Part shown: positions 1-10,402 of the stretch, piece after piece
How positions within the stretch are numbered: position 1 is the first letter of the stretch
Layout: every line of letters begins with the position of its first letter
Source: Nemertoderma westbladi
Taxonomy: Eukaryota; Xenacoelomorpha; Nemertodermatida; Nemertodermatidae
Assembly: GCA_032718475.1 (NCBI GenBank)
Contig: JAUCBJ010000432.1
Coordinates: 1 to 40,509 of the forward strand
Reading direction: 5' to 3'
Length of the DNA: 40,509 bases
Translations under genes and position numbers: made by a program
Notes under the pieces: generated by a model
Told to the model about the DNA's origin: nothing
The model's database searches: none
The model's input: only the letters and a program-made list of their open reading frames with translations

Positions 1-429
1 AACTACAAGACAAAGATAATTAATGACAAACCATCGACAGCCATCTACAGACATTTTACTACCTCTGGTCATTCTTACAATGCACACTTCAGAATTACAC
101 CATTTGATTGTCTACCGATCTTAGCAAACAAAAAAACTGAACCGACAAAAACTCAGAATTAAAGAGGGAGAATGGCAGTGCCGGTTGGAAACTTTACAAC
201 CAATGGGTTTGAATGTTCGCCACGAGGCGGTGATCAATAACTTTGCACTTGATGTTTTCAATCCTTAAGAATTGTAAAGATTTAAGATTCACAGATTTAA
301 CAAACTCATTAGTTGCTAGGGTAGTATTATTATTTGTAGTGCAATAATTCTAGAATATCGTTTATTTGAAAAAGATAGAGAAAGCTAATCGAAAGCTAAT
401 AATAAAAAAATAAATTTTTAGTGATTCAT
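1..429. other. AT-rich sequence, no gene recognised
   Basis: No reading frame or RNA gene could be supported here. It lies upstream of the recognisable part of the non-LTR retrotransposon and may contain its decayed 5' portion, but I could not follow any endonuclease motif in it. Confidence 0.4.
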
Positions 430-2290
430 CATATGAGTTGTCACTTTTTGAATTCTTAAAATATTATTATATGATGATCTAAATATAGATGATTTCTGGT
501 GCAAATTTACAAGTATACTAAAAGTAGGTATTGATATTTGTGTGCCGTTCAAATCTATTAATCCTAATAAGAAAGCACACCCGGTTTGTGTAAAGTAACT
601 TCAGAATAATAAAAAGAAACTGTGGCGCCGCAGGCACACAGTATCTGGCAGAGCGGCGCGGCTTACACTAAGGCTGCTTCTCAGGGTGCATTCCGAGCTG
701 CTTGCGCCAAGGAATGTAAAATTCGCAGCTCAGGAAGTCCGGATGCAGTCTTTAAGTACACTAACTCACGAAAACGCAATAAAGCGGGTACTGCACCACT
801 ACACTACAATGGTAATACTGTAGTTGGCGATGTTACTTAAGGCTAATATATTTTTAATGGTACTCTCGCAAAACTTCAGTGAGGACAATGGGTCTATCCC
901 ATCATTTCCTAGAAAAGTACATTCTAGCGCCCAGTTATCTGATATAAATTTTGAACCTGCAACTATTTTAACAATGCTGAGAAAACTGAAAGGCAAGACA
1001 AGCCGCACTCCGGATGACCTTCCCAGTATTTTATTTTCTAAACATTATTTTAAGCTGTGCCTTTATCGGTTATTTTTTATATATAATTTGCTTCCAATGC
1101 TCTGCTATATCTGTTTGGTTTACTGCTTTAGTTTATTCCATTGTACAAGAGGCGATCCTTCGGACCCTTATAATTATAGACCTGTATCACTAACTTGTAT
1201 AGCCTGTAAACTTATGGATATGTGCATTAAAGTAGAGTTAACTAAGTATCTTTTAGAACATAAATTGATATAAAAATCTCAGCATGGGTTCCTACAGCGT
1301 AGATCTACTTGTACGCAATTATTAGAGTGTATCACCGACTGGACACAACTGCTTAATAATCGTAAGAATATTGATATTGTTTATATTGATTTTGCTAAAG
1401 CTTTTGATTCGGTGGTGCACTCTAAGCTATTGGCAAAACTGTCTTCATATGGTATCTGCGGCAATTTACTAGGTTGGATTGGTGCATTTTTGGCTAACAG
1501 AACTCAACGAATAGTGGTTGGTAATTGTTTTTCTAAAAATTGCAAGGTTACTTCAGGCACTCCCCAAGGTAGTGTTCTGGGACCTGTCCTGTTTCTGATT
1601 TTTATAAATGACCTTCCGGTGCTATTAGACTCTGTTACAGTTAAACTATTCGCTGATGACGTTGAACTATATTCTCCTGTTGTCGCTAATTGCAGTAATG
1701 ATAATCTTATTTCACAATCGCTTAACACGTTAGGTACCTCAGTCAGTTGGCAGTTTGTTAGGAGTGGCTGCCTAAGTGCCCAGTTATACACATTGGTATT
1801 ACAAATCCTTTGTTAACTTATTCACTCAATGACAAGCCGATTAAATCAGTTTCTCATTGTAAAGATTTAGGTATTACTGTGTGCGATAACTAAATTCGAT
1901 AAATATTGTCGTGAACAAGTAGCTAAGGCTTATAAAATCTCTAACATGATTTTTCGTTGTTTCTATACGAACAACGAAAAGGCAATGCTTTTAGCCTACA
2001 GGGCATATGTTAGGCCTTTACTAGAGTATTGTATTCAAGTATGATCGCCGTTCACGATGGGTAGTATCGATCTCATTGAAGGTGTGCAACGTTAATATAC
2101 GAGACGTCTTTATCTTCGGTGCCTTACTTTATATTAATAAGTTTCATCATTCTGGATTTTTAATGTATGGCCCCCCAAGTGCAGTTAAAGCCTGGGCGGT
2201 CTTCTCCCATTTTATAATTACTTATAATTTAGTGCATGCATACATTGATTATGTTTATCGCATGAATGTTTATTTTATCATGGTCTGAGT
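430..2290 (+). pseudogene. Degenerate non-LTR retrotransposon (CR1/Jockey-like reverse transcriptase)
   Basis: This is a broken LINE ORF2 read across several frames. In order one sees a pre-RT linker (DFWCKF near 495; KKLWRRR near 614; FKYTNSRKRNKAG near 755-790), then DPYNYRPVSLTCIACKLMD near 1165-1220, QHGFLQRRST near 1285, and the palm A motif DIVYIDFAKAFDSVVHSKLL from about 1373. These are followed by SGTPQGSVLGPVLFLIFINDLP (about 1550-1615) and the catalytic FADD box near 1650. A thumb-like segment (SIDLIEGVQR) lies near 2065-2090. A stop codon follows the LEHKLI segment at about 1272, and frames change near 840, 1880 and 2040, so no functional protein is encoded. The endonuclease domain is not recognisable, so the copy is probably 5'-truncated. 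Clade assignment is by eye; CR1, L2 or Rex-type remain possible. Confidence 0.85.
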
Positions 2291-2296
2291 GTTAAC

Positions 2297-2298
<2 letters not shown>

Positions 2299-2326
<28 letters not shown>
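2299..2326 (+). repeat. (TAA)n microsatellite tail of the LINE
   Basis: Nine or so TAA/ATA triplets directly follow the decayed LINE 3' region. Short microsatellite tails rather than poly(A) are usual for CR1/L2-like elements, so this probably marks the 3' end of the insertion. Confidence 0.7.
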
Positions 2327-2327
<1 letters not shown>

Positions 2328-3345
2328 GGGCCTACGAGTCCAGTAAAAGCTATTTGTTCTGTCTGATAAATTAGTGTGAGCGTAGTCCTGGTGGTGTATG
2401 AGACATTTTCTAGACAACATCAAACTATAATTAGCAAGTCGTTAGACTTGATTACTGTAAGAAATTGATGGCAGAAAAAACTAATTGCTGACTACTGGCT
2501 ATTGACTACTGGCTACTACCTACTGACATAGAGCAAAAACGACTCTAAAACGATTTTGATGAAATTTTGCATGATCCATGAAAATAGATTTCTATGGGTA
2601 CTTGTGAAATCGCGGATTAAATTGAAACATCTCAACTTGTTTTATTTCGAAAAATAGCCTAAAAACACAATGCATTCAATAGGAAGGGCCAACTAACAAA
2701 GAAGTACTTTATGTGCCAAGTATTATCACTCTACTCTACAACCCAGACAGTAAGCAAACATTAACTGGTTTAGCTGGCTATTACAGTCCCAGCTGAATAA
2801 CTCTTCCGAATGCATCCTATGGAAAAATCTACAAGGTTACTCACTCTACTATGTTAATTGGCGTGCAAGCTAAATGGCTGTTAGTTACACAGTGTGTTGG
2901 CTACTATTGATTGCACTGTGCTCTCATCTAATAATAATTGTTTTATTTTGAAATCTTTGTGTCAACATTAATACTGTGGAGGCTGTATACTTCTTAAAAG
3001 GCTGAATGTTTACTCAGCCTCATAATGATTCTCCATAAGGCTAACATTATAGTTTGAAATATAAAAGGAAAGGGTAAAAAAACTAGCCAAGCACAATCAT
3101 ATTGATTGTTTAAGTTCGAAAATGCGAAAAGGTATAAACTGTTTTTTACCATTTATTTGAGAAATATATTGCTATATCCCTAGCAGCGCTGCCATGTATA
3201 AAAAAAATAAAGATCTTTTTTGAGATATTTCAAAGTAAAAATCATTTTTATGCCGATTAACAAATATGACATAGTTAAACACATACAAAGAGATAGTCGC
3301 AAATATTGTTAACATTCAACAATGTATGTTGCGATTGCAACATTT
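2327..3345. other. No gene recognised
   Basis: AT-rich non-coding sequence with short low-complexity runs (for example repeated GACTACTGGCTA near 2490-2520). No coding, RNA or transposon ends could be supported. Confidence 0.4.
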
Positions 3346-3423
3346 CGCGATGCTTTGCGAAACATCGCGATGCTTCGCGAAACATCGCGATGCTTCGCGA
3401 AACATCGCGATGCTTCGCAAAAC
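3346..3423. repeat. 20-bp tandem repeat with palindromic unit, about 4 copies
   Basis: The unit CGCGATGCTTCGCGAAACAT is repeated almost perfectly four times. Each unit boundary forms the dyad GCATCGCGATGC and contains TCGCGA, so the array can fold on either strand. It is CpG-rich inside an AT-rich surrounding. Confidence 0.9.
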
Positions 3424-3737
3424 CGTCGAATGACCAAAATAAAAACGCTTGTAAGTCACGAAGTCACGAGACATAATAAGGATAATTTGAGCCAAGTTTG
3501 AGCAAAATTGAAGTATACATGTTTTTCGCACTTCGCATTTAAAGTCTTTAAAGCTACATTAAAAGAGCTATGTGGAAAATATAGCACAAGTATCACGATA
3601 TTATGAAAGAGCGAGACAAGAGCTTTCAAATGAATACTTATGTTGCATGTTTATTATGAGATCTTCATTAATAATGCCTCTTTGTATACTTCCGGTCCGA
3701 CTGGAAATCAGCGAAAACCTCAAACTTTGAGGTGGCA

Positions 3738-3770
3738 CATGACCTACTATAACTGTTATAGTAGGTCATG
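3738..3770. repeat. Perfect 16-bp-arm hairpin
   Basis: CATGACCTACTATAAC is followed by one base and then its exact reverse complement. The direct repeat GGTGGCA lies next to both arms. Too short to be a classifiable element. Confidence 0.9.
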
Positions 3771-4070
3771 GGTGGCATATCTTGTGATTGCAAGCAGTTC
3801 AAGATCTAAAATTTAGCATGAGTTACTTACTCAATAAGTACTAGCTCTCCACCAAATTTCAAAAAAATCCGAGCACCTAAGGTTAAAAATCCTATAAAAG
3901 TGTGATTATTTCGTGCGGGATGTCCCTGCAGCCGTAAAATTTACATCACATTAAGTACACGTCCTGGAGTGTGTGTCTGTAGATTTTCCGGCAAATTGAA
4001 GGAAAATTGAGGAAATGGTGCACATTTGAAAACAGGCAAAAATTGACTTTTCGAAAAAAAAGCCATATAC

Positions 4071-4165
4071 CATGGAATACTAAATATACATATATATATG
4101 TATTATAGTATATAATATAGTATAGTATATATAATATAGTATATAATACTATTTAGTATTCCATG
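4071..4165. repeat. AT-rich foldback with 16-bp perfect arms
   Basis: CATGGAATACTAAATA at 4071 is matched by its exact reverse complement ending at 4165. The intervening ~60 bp consists of TATA/TAGTATA repeats. It may be a small MITE or cruciform-forming repeat; no target-site duplication was found. Confidence 0.8.
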
Positions 4166-4739
4166 CATATACTCATGAGTCATGATTTTCTATCATGCTG
4201 CTCGAAGCTGAAAATCACCTAATTAAAATTTTTTTTTCTATGAAGTTACACATAGGTCAGAGAATGTCTGTGTGAAATTGAGACAAACTGGTCCAAAAAT
4301 GGCCACTGAGGAAAGGTGAAAGGCAGAAAGATGTTTGTCACTGTGCCTCAAATGTGATAGAATAGAACCCCAACGCCCCAACCTGTGTCCTGGGCCTGGC
4401 CTGGCAGGAGTGGCAGCCTGGTGGTTCCAATATAAAATTTCAGTACAGTAGTACACCAGTCAGCAGTACTGCAGTAGGCGCTAACCATTTCTGCATTTTA
4501 CTGAATTAATTTATTGTCAGTTCCATAGGGCCTTCTCCTGTCACTTGTAGGCATACTTTATACAGTTATACCGTGTGACCGACCGTAGCTATAGCTGGTG
4601 CTGTGCTGCTAACCGTCAAACCGTGCGTACCGTATAACAGTATAAACCATAAACCAGTAAGTAAACTGTAGCCATACTGCCAGACTGCTGATTTTCTTCC
4701 CAGAGTACCGGCAGACCGGTACTCCTGTATGTAATCCAT
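4166..4739. other. No gene recognised
   Basis: Moderately GC-mixed sequence without a convincing coding region; short open frames here lack any recognisable motif. Confidence 0.35.
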
Positions 4740-5345
4740 CCAAAAAGTGCGCCAGATAGCGCGCCGACCAATTTTTATGCGCGCCGCGCGCCGATGCCAT
4801 TTCAAAGAAATACCCCGCGCCAACTACATTTTTAAGCACGCCAATGCAATTTCGATGGAACCCCGCGCCAACTACAGAACTAAATTTTTAAGTGCGCCAC
4901 ACATTGAAACAATTTTGAAGAGCGCCACACCAATGCAAATTCAATTTTGAGGGAGTGTAACCAATCTGTCAATGTCAGTCAGTACTGCTGTACCAGTCCC
5001 TGCTGCCCTATCACAATATCAGCCTATACAACAGTAGCCTAACCACTGAACCATAAAACAGAAAAAGAAAGGCGAGCGAAGCGAGCCGAAATTTTTAAAC
5101 ACCTAATGCAATTTTTAAGTAATTTTAAGTACCGGTACTTCCATAATTGTTAAACCTGTAAATGTAAACTAAAAAATCGCAGCCGGTTTTTATTTTTGGG
5201 AGCGCCACGCGCCAAAGTCGGCGCACTTTACGATTTTCGAGAGCGCCACGCGCCAAAGTCAGCGCGCTTTACGATTTTCGAGCGCGCCAAGCGCCACATT
5301 GGCGCGCTTTTATTGCAAAGTGCGCCGGATTAATCCGGCGCAAAG
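4740..5345. repeat. CpG-rich degenerate GCGCCA-box repeats
   Basis: GCGCGCC/GCGCCA boxes recur through the region. At 4745-4945 they alternate with AACTACA...TTTTTAAG and CAATGCAATTT segments. At 5198-5310 a ~41-bp unit (AGCGCCACGCGCCAAAGTC, then CACTTTACGATTTTCG) occurs about 2.5 times. A 10-bp-arm hairpin (AGCGCGCCAA, 5281-5290 with 5299-5308) and the perfect 20-bp palindrome at 5322-5341 (GCGCCGGATT plus its reverse complement) close it. It lies immediately upstream of two genes, so it could be a promoter-associated CpG island, but that is inference. Confidence 0.6.
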
Positions 5346-5611
5346 AGTATGGATTCCAGTCTGGCCGGTACTTTACTTGGTTGATTGTTGATTTATGTCT
5401 GACAGTCTGAACAGCTGAAGGACACCAGTACTGCAGTAGGGTACACAGGTACAGAAACAGAAGTACCTGTACCGTACCTAAACAAACAGACAAAACTGCA
5501 AGACAGACTGCAGGACTGATACTGTGATAGAATACTGGAATAATAATAATATTGTTAATTTTTGTTTCTGATACCTGGATACCAACCAATCCTGCAATCA
5601 CCGTTGCCGTT

Positions 5612-5893
5612 ATGACTAGCAGCAGTACAGCTGAACTCGCCCTTGACACGGCTTTCTTCCACCCACGGTACGGTCGCATGGTAGACGGCATGTTCAAGTG
5701 CATTGACATGTGTCAAGATCTCGCTTATCCTCGCATATTTAAACGCTACGCTAAGAATTGCTACAACGGCTGCACGCAGCACATTATATCCACTGAGCGA
5801 ACGCTCTTGGGGGACGCCGCGTCTGGAGTAGATCTCGAGGAAGTCGGGGAGAAGTGGAAACAGATTCTAGTAGAAGCTCCAGAGGCTGATTAA
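5612..5893 (+). CDS. Twin-CX3C small Tim-like protein (putative)
   Basis: A 93-residue reading frame with a clearly different, GC-richer composition from its surroundings. It carries two CX3C motifs, CIDMC (Cys30, Cys34) and CYNGC (Cys50, Cys54), separated by 15 residues. That arrangement is the hallmark of small Tim chaperones (Tim8/9/10/13 type), which are oxidised by Mia40 in the mitochondrial intermembrane space and escort hydrophobic precursors. Length and the helical stretches flanking the cysteines also fit. I chose the ATG at 5612 because it begins the GC-rich segment; an in-frame upstream extension to 5552 is open but AT-rich. A J-like gene with a possible mitochondrial leader follows 353 bases downstream on the same strand. 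It has no Cys besides the four of the motif. Other twin-CX3C or CHCH-like proteins remain possible. Confidence 0.6.
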   Translation: MTSSSTAELALDTAFFHPRYGRMVDGMFKCIDMCQDLAYPRIFKRYAKNCYNGCTQHIISTERTLLGDAASGVDLEEVGEKWKQILVEAPEAD

Positions 5894-6246
5894 TTAGTAA
5901 CATTATAATTGTACCGTTAACTGATACGCCTATCGGTGTAGTCTGCAAACTGCAACCGGTCTGCCGTAGTGGATTTTTTTCTGTTTCCTTTATTCTGTTA
6001 TTACCGGTAACGGCAGAACGGCCAGAACGGTACTCAGGCAGTCAGGAACTCCATAAACTATAAACAGATTAACTCAGATACTAACTAAAACGGAACATCG
6101 CACTCATTACTGGATTAGACAGTAGGGTATCGTAGATATCATCTATCTGTCTATTTTTCCTTAGACAGACAGACGGTACCGGTACTTTGATAGATTTTTG
6201 TCATTTATAGACGTTCTTCTCCCAGCACTGCACACTGTAAACTTTA

Positions 6247-7161
6247 ATGATTTTCTCTCGTAAAATGGGAATATATTTTTACTCCCTAAATTTTAGTGGC
6301 AATCGGCTGGTAAAACAGCGATTGGTGAGGTTTTTAACGAAGTATACGATGTTATCTAGCCGTTTATTCGCAAAACCTCAAGAAAATCCCCGACTTTGTG
6401 ACTCTCCGAGTAAATTATTTCCAATATTTTCGTTAATTTCTCGCCATAAAACCATCGATAACGTATCTATAAATAAACCGATGAAGGAAGATGGTACTTC
6501 TCCTAACATTCCCCGTCGTAACGCCCCCATCCCCCCTGCCCCCACTGATGCCCTCCCTAACGCTCATCCCCCCACAGACGCCCTCCCTAACGCCCATGCC
6601 CCCACTGACGCCCTCCCTAACGCCCCTGCCCCCACTGACGCCCCAGACAACCTCTACGACATTATCGGCGGTCACCCGGGATTGAACCCTCGCTCTCTAC
6701 GCTATGCCTACCTCCGCCGACAGAACGACCTCCGTTACAATCGCGCTCCCAAGTCCGCCTTCGACCTGTTGGAGGTCAGCTACGCCGTTTTGGCGCACCC
6801 TGGCCGGCGTGCCGCCTACGATGCGAGACTCCACGCTGGTGAGCGCAACATAAACGTGTCTACGTTGGAGTACCACCGCAGCGGGTTTAACGATTACGAC
6901 CTGAGTCTCAGATCGGAGCGATTAACCGCCGATCCCGTCAACGTCGTCTTCCTCTTCATGATTATCGTTGTCGGGACGATCCTAAAGATTTGGTACATGA
7001 ATATAGTTTGTCATGACGAGGGCGGGAAGTCGCCTAGCGAGGTGCGTCGCTACGACATGCTAGATGAGGAAATCGTAAATGCGTTGGAGACACATCCCAC
7101 CTGGAAGTCAGTGGTTCTACCACCTGGGAAGTCATTTGTACACCCTCCTGGTAAGGGCTAA
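6247..7161 (+). CDS. Membrane-anchored J-domain-like protein lacking HPD
   Basis: A 304-residue frame. Residues 1-60 are rich in Arg, Lys, Ser and Phe with almost no acid, like a mitochondrial targeting peptide. Residues 97-134 are a Pro/Ala repeat (unit PTDALPNA). Residues 136-194 resemble a J domain: LYDIIG, a helix II ending LRYN, then FDLLEVSYAVLAHPGRRAAYDARL, which fits helix III and the conserved YD of J proteins. The HPD tripeptide needed to stimulate Hsp70 ATPase is absent; the chain goes from LRY straight to NRAPKS. A hydrophobic segment at about 241-264 should span a membrane. The order J region then TM resembles DNAJC30-like proteins; the HPD loss is reminiscent of Pam16-type regulators, but this is inference. 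The last ~20 codons resemble the first units of the adjoining minisatellite. The start is uncertain: Met7 (6265) has a better context, and Met35 is also possible. Confidence 0.65.
   Translation: MIFSRKMGIYFYSLNFSGNRLVKQRLVRFLTKYTMLSSRLFAKPQENPRLCDSPSKLFPIFSLISRHKTIDNVSINKPMKEDGTSPNIPRRNAPIPPAPTDALPNAHPPTDALPNAHAPTDALPNAPAPTDAPDNLYDIIGGHPGLNPRSLRYAYLRRQNDLRYNRAPKSAFDLLEVSYAVLAHPGRRAAYDARLHAGERNINVSTLEYHRSGFNDYDLSLRSERLTADPVNVVFLFMIIVVGTILKIWYMNIVCHDEGGKSPSEVRRYDMLDEEIVNALETHPTWKSVVLPPGKSFVHPPGKG
6532..6651 (+). repeat. 30-bp coding minisatellite inside the J-like gene
   Basis: The unit CCCACTGACGCCCTCCCTAA plus ~10 bases occurs about four times, encoding Pro-Thr-Asp-Ala-Leu-Pro-Asn-Ala decapeptides between the leader-like region and the J-like domain. 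The reading frame is kept because the unit is a multiple of three. Confidence 0.85.
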
Positions 7162-7180
7162 GCTAAATCCCATTCCCAGA

Positions 7181-9326
7181 GGAAGTCATTGGTTCTATTC
7201 CTACCCAAAGGGGAGTCATTGGTTCTATTCCTACCCGAAGGGAAGTCATTGGTTATATTCCTACCCAAAGGGAAGTCATTGGTTCTATTCCTTCCCAAAG
7301 GGAAGTCATTGGTTCTATTCCTACCCTAAGGGAAGTCATTGGTTCTATTCCTACACAAATGGAAGTCATTGGTTCTATTCCTACCCAAAGGGAAGTCATT
7401 GGTTCTATTCCTACCCAAAGGGAAGTCATTGGTTCTATTCCTACCCTAAGGGAAGTCATTGGTTCTATTCCTACCCAAAGGGAAGTCATTGGTTCTATTC
7501 CTACCCAAAGGGAAGTCATTGGTTCTATTCCTACCCAAAGGGAAGTCATTGGTTCTATTCCTACCCAAAGGGAAGTCATTGGTTCTATTCCTACCCTAAG
7601 GGAAGTCATTGGTTCTATTCCTACCCTAAGGGAAGTCATTGGTTCTATTCCTACCCAAAGGGAAGTCATTGGTTCTATTCCTACCCAAAGGGAAGTCATT
7701 GGTTCTATTCCTACCCAAAGGGAAGTCATTGGTTCTATTCCTACCCAAAGGGAAGTCATTGGTTCTATTCCTACCCAAAGGGAAGTCATTGGTTCTATTC
7801 CTACCCAAAGGGAAGTCATTGGTTCTATTCCTACCCAAAGGGAAGTCATTGGTTCTATTCCTACCCAAAGGGAAGTCATTGGTTCTATTCCTACCCAAAG
7901 GGAAGTCATTGGTTCTATTCCTACCCTAAGGGAAGTCATTGGTTCTATTCCTACCCAAAGGGAAGTCATTGGTTCTATTCCTACCCAAAGGGAAGTCATT
8001 GGTTCTATTCCTACCCAAAGGGAAGTCATTGGTTCTATTCCTACCCTAAGGGAAGTCATTGGTTCTATTCCTACCCTAAGGGAAGTCATTGGTTCTATTC
8101 CTACCCAAAGGGAAGTCATTGGTTCTATTCCTACCCAAAGGGAAGTCATTGGTTCTATTCCTACCCAAAGGGAAGTCATTGGTTCTATTCCTACCCAAAG
8201 GGAAGTCATTGGTTCTATTCCTACCCAAAGGGAAGTCATTGGTTCTATTCCTACCCAAAGGGAAGTCATTGGTTCTATTCCTACCCAAAGGGAAGTCATT
8301 GGTTCTATTCCTACCCAAAGGGAAGTCATTGGTTCTATTCCTACCCAAAGGGGAGTCATTGGTTCTATTCCTACCCGAAGGGAAGTCATTGGTTATATTC
8401 CTACCCAAAGGGAAGTCATTGGTTCTATTCCTTCCCAAAGGGAAGTCATTGGTTCTATTCCTACCCAAAGGGAAGTCATTGGTTCTATTCCTACCCAAAG
8501 GGAAGTCATTGGTTCTATTCCTACCCAAAGGGAAGTCATTGGTTCTATTCCTACCCAAAGGGAAGTCATTGGTTCTATTCCTACCCAAAGGGAAGTCATT
8601 GGTTCTATTCCTACCCAAAGGGAAGTCATTGGTTCTATTCCTACCCAAAGGGAAGTCATTGGTTCTATTCCTACCCAAAGGGAAGTCATTGGTTCTATTC
8701 CTACCCTAAGGGAAGTCATTGGTTCTATTCCTACCCAAAGGGAAGTCATTGGTTCTATTCCTACCCAAAGGGAAGTCATTGGTTCTATTCCTACCCAAAG
8801 GGAAGTCATTGGTTCTATTCCTACCCTAAGGGAAGTCATTGGTTCTATTCCTACCCTAAGGGAAGTCATTGGTTCTATTCCTACCCAAAGGGAAGTCATT
8901 GGTTCTATTCCTACCCAAAGGGAAGTCATTGGTTCTATTCCTACCCAAAGGGAAGTCATTGGTTCTATTCCTACCCAAAGGGAAGTCATTGGTTCTATTC
9001 CTACCCAAAGGGAAGTCATTGGTTCTATTCCTACCCAAAGGGAAGTCATTGGTTCTATTCCTACCCAAAGGGAAGTCATTGGTTCTATTCCTACCCAAAG
9101 GGAAGTCATTGGTTCTATTCCTACCCAAAGGGGAGTCATTGGTTCTATTCCTACCCGAAGGGAAGTCATTGGTTATATTCCTACCCAAAGGGAAGTCATT
9201 GGTTCTATTCCTTCCCAAAGGGAAGTCATTGGTTCTATTCCTACCCTAAGGGAAGTCATTGGTTCTATTCCTACACAAATGGAAGTCATTGGTTCTATTA
9301 CTACTCAAAGGGAAGTCATTGGTTCT
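7181..9326 (+). repeat. 30-bp minisatellite, about 71 copies
   Basis: Unit GGAAGTCATTGGTTCTATTC followed by CTACCCAAAG, repeated from 7181 with a partial last unit at 9311. Variants (CCCTAAG, GGGGAG, CCCGAAG, GGTTATATTC, TTCCCAAAG, CACAAAT) are arranged in higher-order blocks: 7681-8340 recurs exactly as 8461-9120 (780 bp = 26 units), and the variant series at 7201-7370 recurs at 9121-9290. Degenerate starter units are present inside the 3' end of the preceding J-like reading frame (GGAAGTCAGTGGTTCTACC at about 7103). Long open frames run through it on both strands, but that follows automatically from a 30-bp unit without stops. Confidence 0.97.
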
Positions 9327-9386
9327 CCTAACGTTAACCATTTAGGGTTTTTTCTTGAGTATTTATTTACTAGAATCACCTTGTAA

Positions 9387-9856
9387 ATTATTTCAATTTT
9401 TACGTCAAGAATTATTAGTTAGTTTTATGGTTTGCGGTCGTAGTAAGTAACATAGTTTATGTAATTAAAATGTAATAAATTAGTTTTCAACTCAACTTTC
9501 ATTTTGTTTATATTACCTTAACTTTATCGTGATCTTAACTCAGGTGAGCTATCATCGTCTGGAGACTCGAGTCGGGAGGTGGTCACTTTGAAGTCAAATA
9601 CTGGAATAAGAACATTATAAGTTATGTGAGGAAAAGTGGATTTTACAGAGATCTTTAAACACCAACACCACCACGTATTAGAAAATTTATTGTATGAATA
9701 AGAACATGAAAGTGCTATTAGAAGTATATAATACATTTAATCAGCCAACATGATTAAATAAGATCAGGTTATAGATAGAATATAGAACGGTTCTCAGATC
9801 TCATCAGCTAACAGTAGAAGTTTGAATTCATAAATTATTATTGTTCTGGAAAATGC
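9387..9856. other. No gene recognised
   Basis: AT-rich sequence between the minisatellite and the tRNA gene. No coding region, repeat or transposon end could be supported. Confidence 0.4.
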
Positions 9857-9860
9857 AAAA
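9857..9860 (-). terminator. RNA polymerase III T-run terminator
   Basis: Four T residues on the minus strand lie six bases beyond the 3' end of the tRNA-Cys gene; a second T-run follows at 9850-9853. Confidence 0.6.
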
Positions 9861-9865
9861 CGGTA

Positions 9866-9937
9866 AGGGGGCACCCAGATTTGAACTGGGGACCTCTCGA
9901 TCTGCAGTCGAATGCTCTACCACTGAGCTATACCCCC
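9866..9937 (-). tRNA. tRNA-Cys (anticodon GCA)
   Basis: A 72-nt cloverleaf on the minus strand. The acceptor stem GGGGGTA pairs with TGCCCCC (one G-T pair). The D arm contains the A box TAGCTCAGTGGTAGAGC. The anticodon loop CTGCAGA gives GCA. The T arm contains the B box GTTCAAATC with a CCCAG/CTGGG stem. The discriminator base is U, a Cys identity element. There is no intron. CCA is not encoded, as expected for eukaryotic nuclear tRNA genes, and a T-run terminator follows. All stems are intact, so this is probably functional. Confidence 0.95.
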
Positions 9938-10402
9938 ACGAAAGAATATTTACAAAACATTTCGCATACAATACAACTGGATAATTGAATGGACGAGTAA
10001 TTGTTGGCAATGCTTGATTGATATTGGTAACTAGCTGGGAATACCCGAGGTGGGTTACCCGGTATCCCGCCGGTACCGGTACCGAACGTCAATTAAACTT
10101 TTCGAAAAGTGGCCTATTACGACCGCTCGTTAAAGTTATACACATATGCCAAGTCCCTGCGCCCGTTTTGGAGGAGTTCGAGCACAACAGAGAGAGAGAG
10201 AGAGAGAAAATTTGACTTTTATAGGTATAGACAATTAAGTTGAAATAATATCCAGTGGTTTATCAATTTTAAAAATTTTAGTCATCGTAGAGGAAGGAAT
10301 AATAGTGATAGAGAATAAATAAATGAAGAGAATAATAATATAAGAGAAGAGGAGAATAGTAAATAAGATGAGAAACAGAGCGGATCACAAATCCAAGAGA
10401 AG
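9938..10402. other. No gene recognised; (GA)n microsatellite
   Basis: Contains a short GA microsatellite at about 10190-10207 and CCGGTACCGGTACCG near 10070-10084. No gene seen. Confidence 0.4.

Noticed and set aside
5269-5709. Minus-strand 146-residue frame overlapping the twin-CX3C gene
   Set aside because: It overlaps the GC-box repeats and the opposite-strand gene, with no motif; the plus-strand frame has diagnostic cysteines.
7181-9326. CRISPR-like array
   Set aside because: Units are contiguous with no unique spacers, and the context is eukaryotic.
7079-9386. Very long open reading frames (up to 750 residues) through the 30-bp minisatellite on both strands
   Set aside because: A 30-bp unit without stops is open in most frames by arithmetic; several frames on both strands are equally open, so openness is no evidence of coding.
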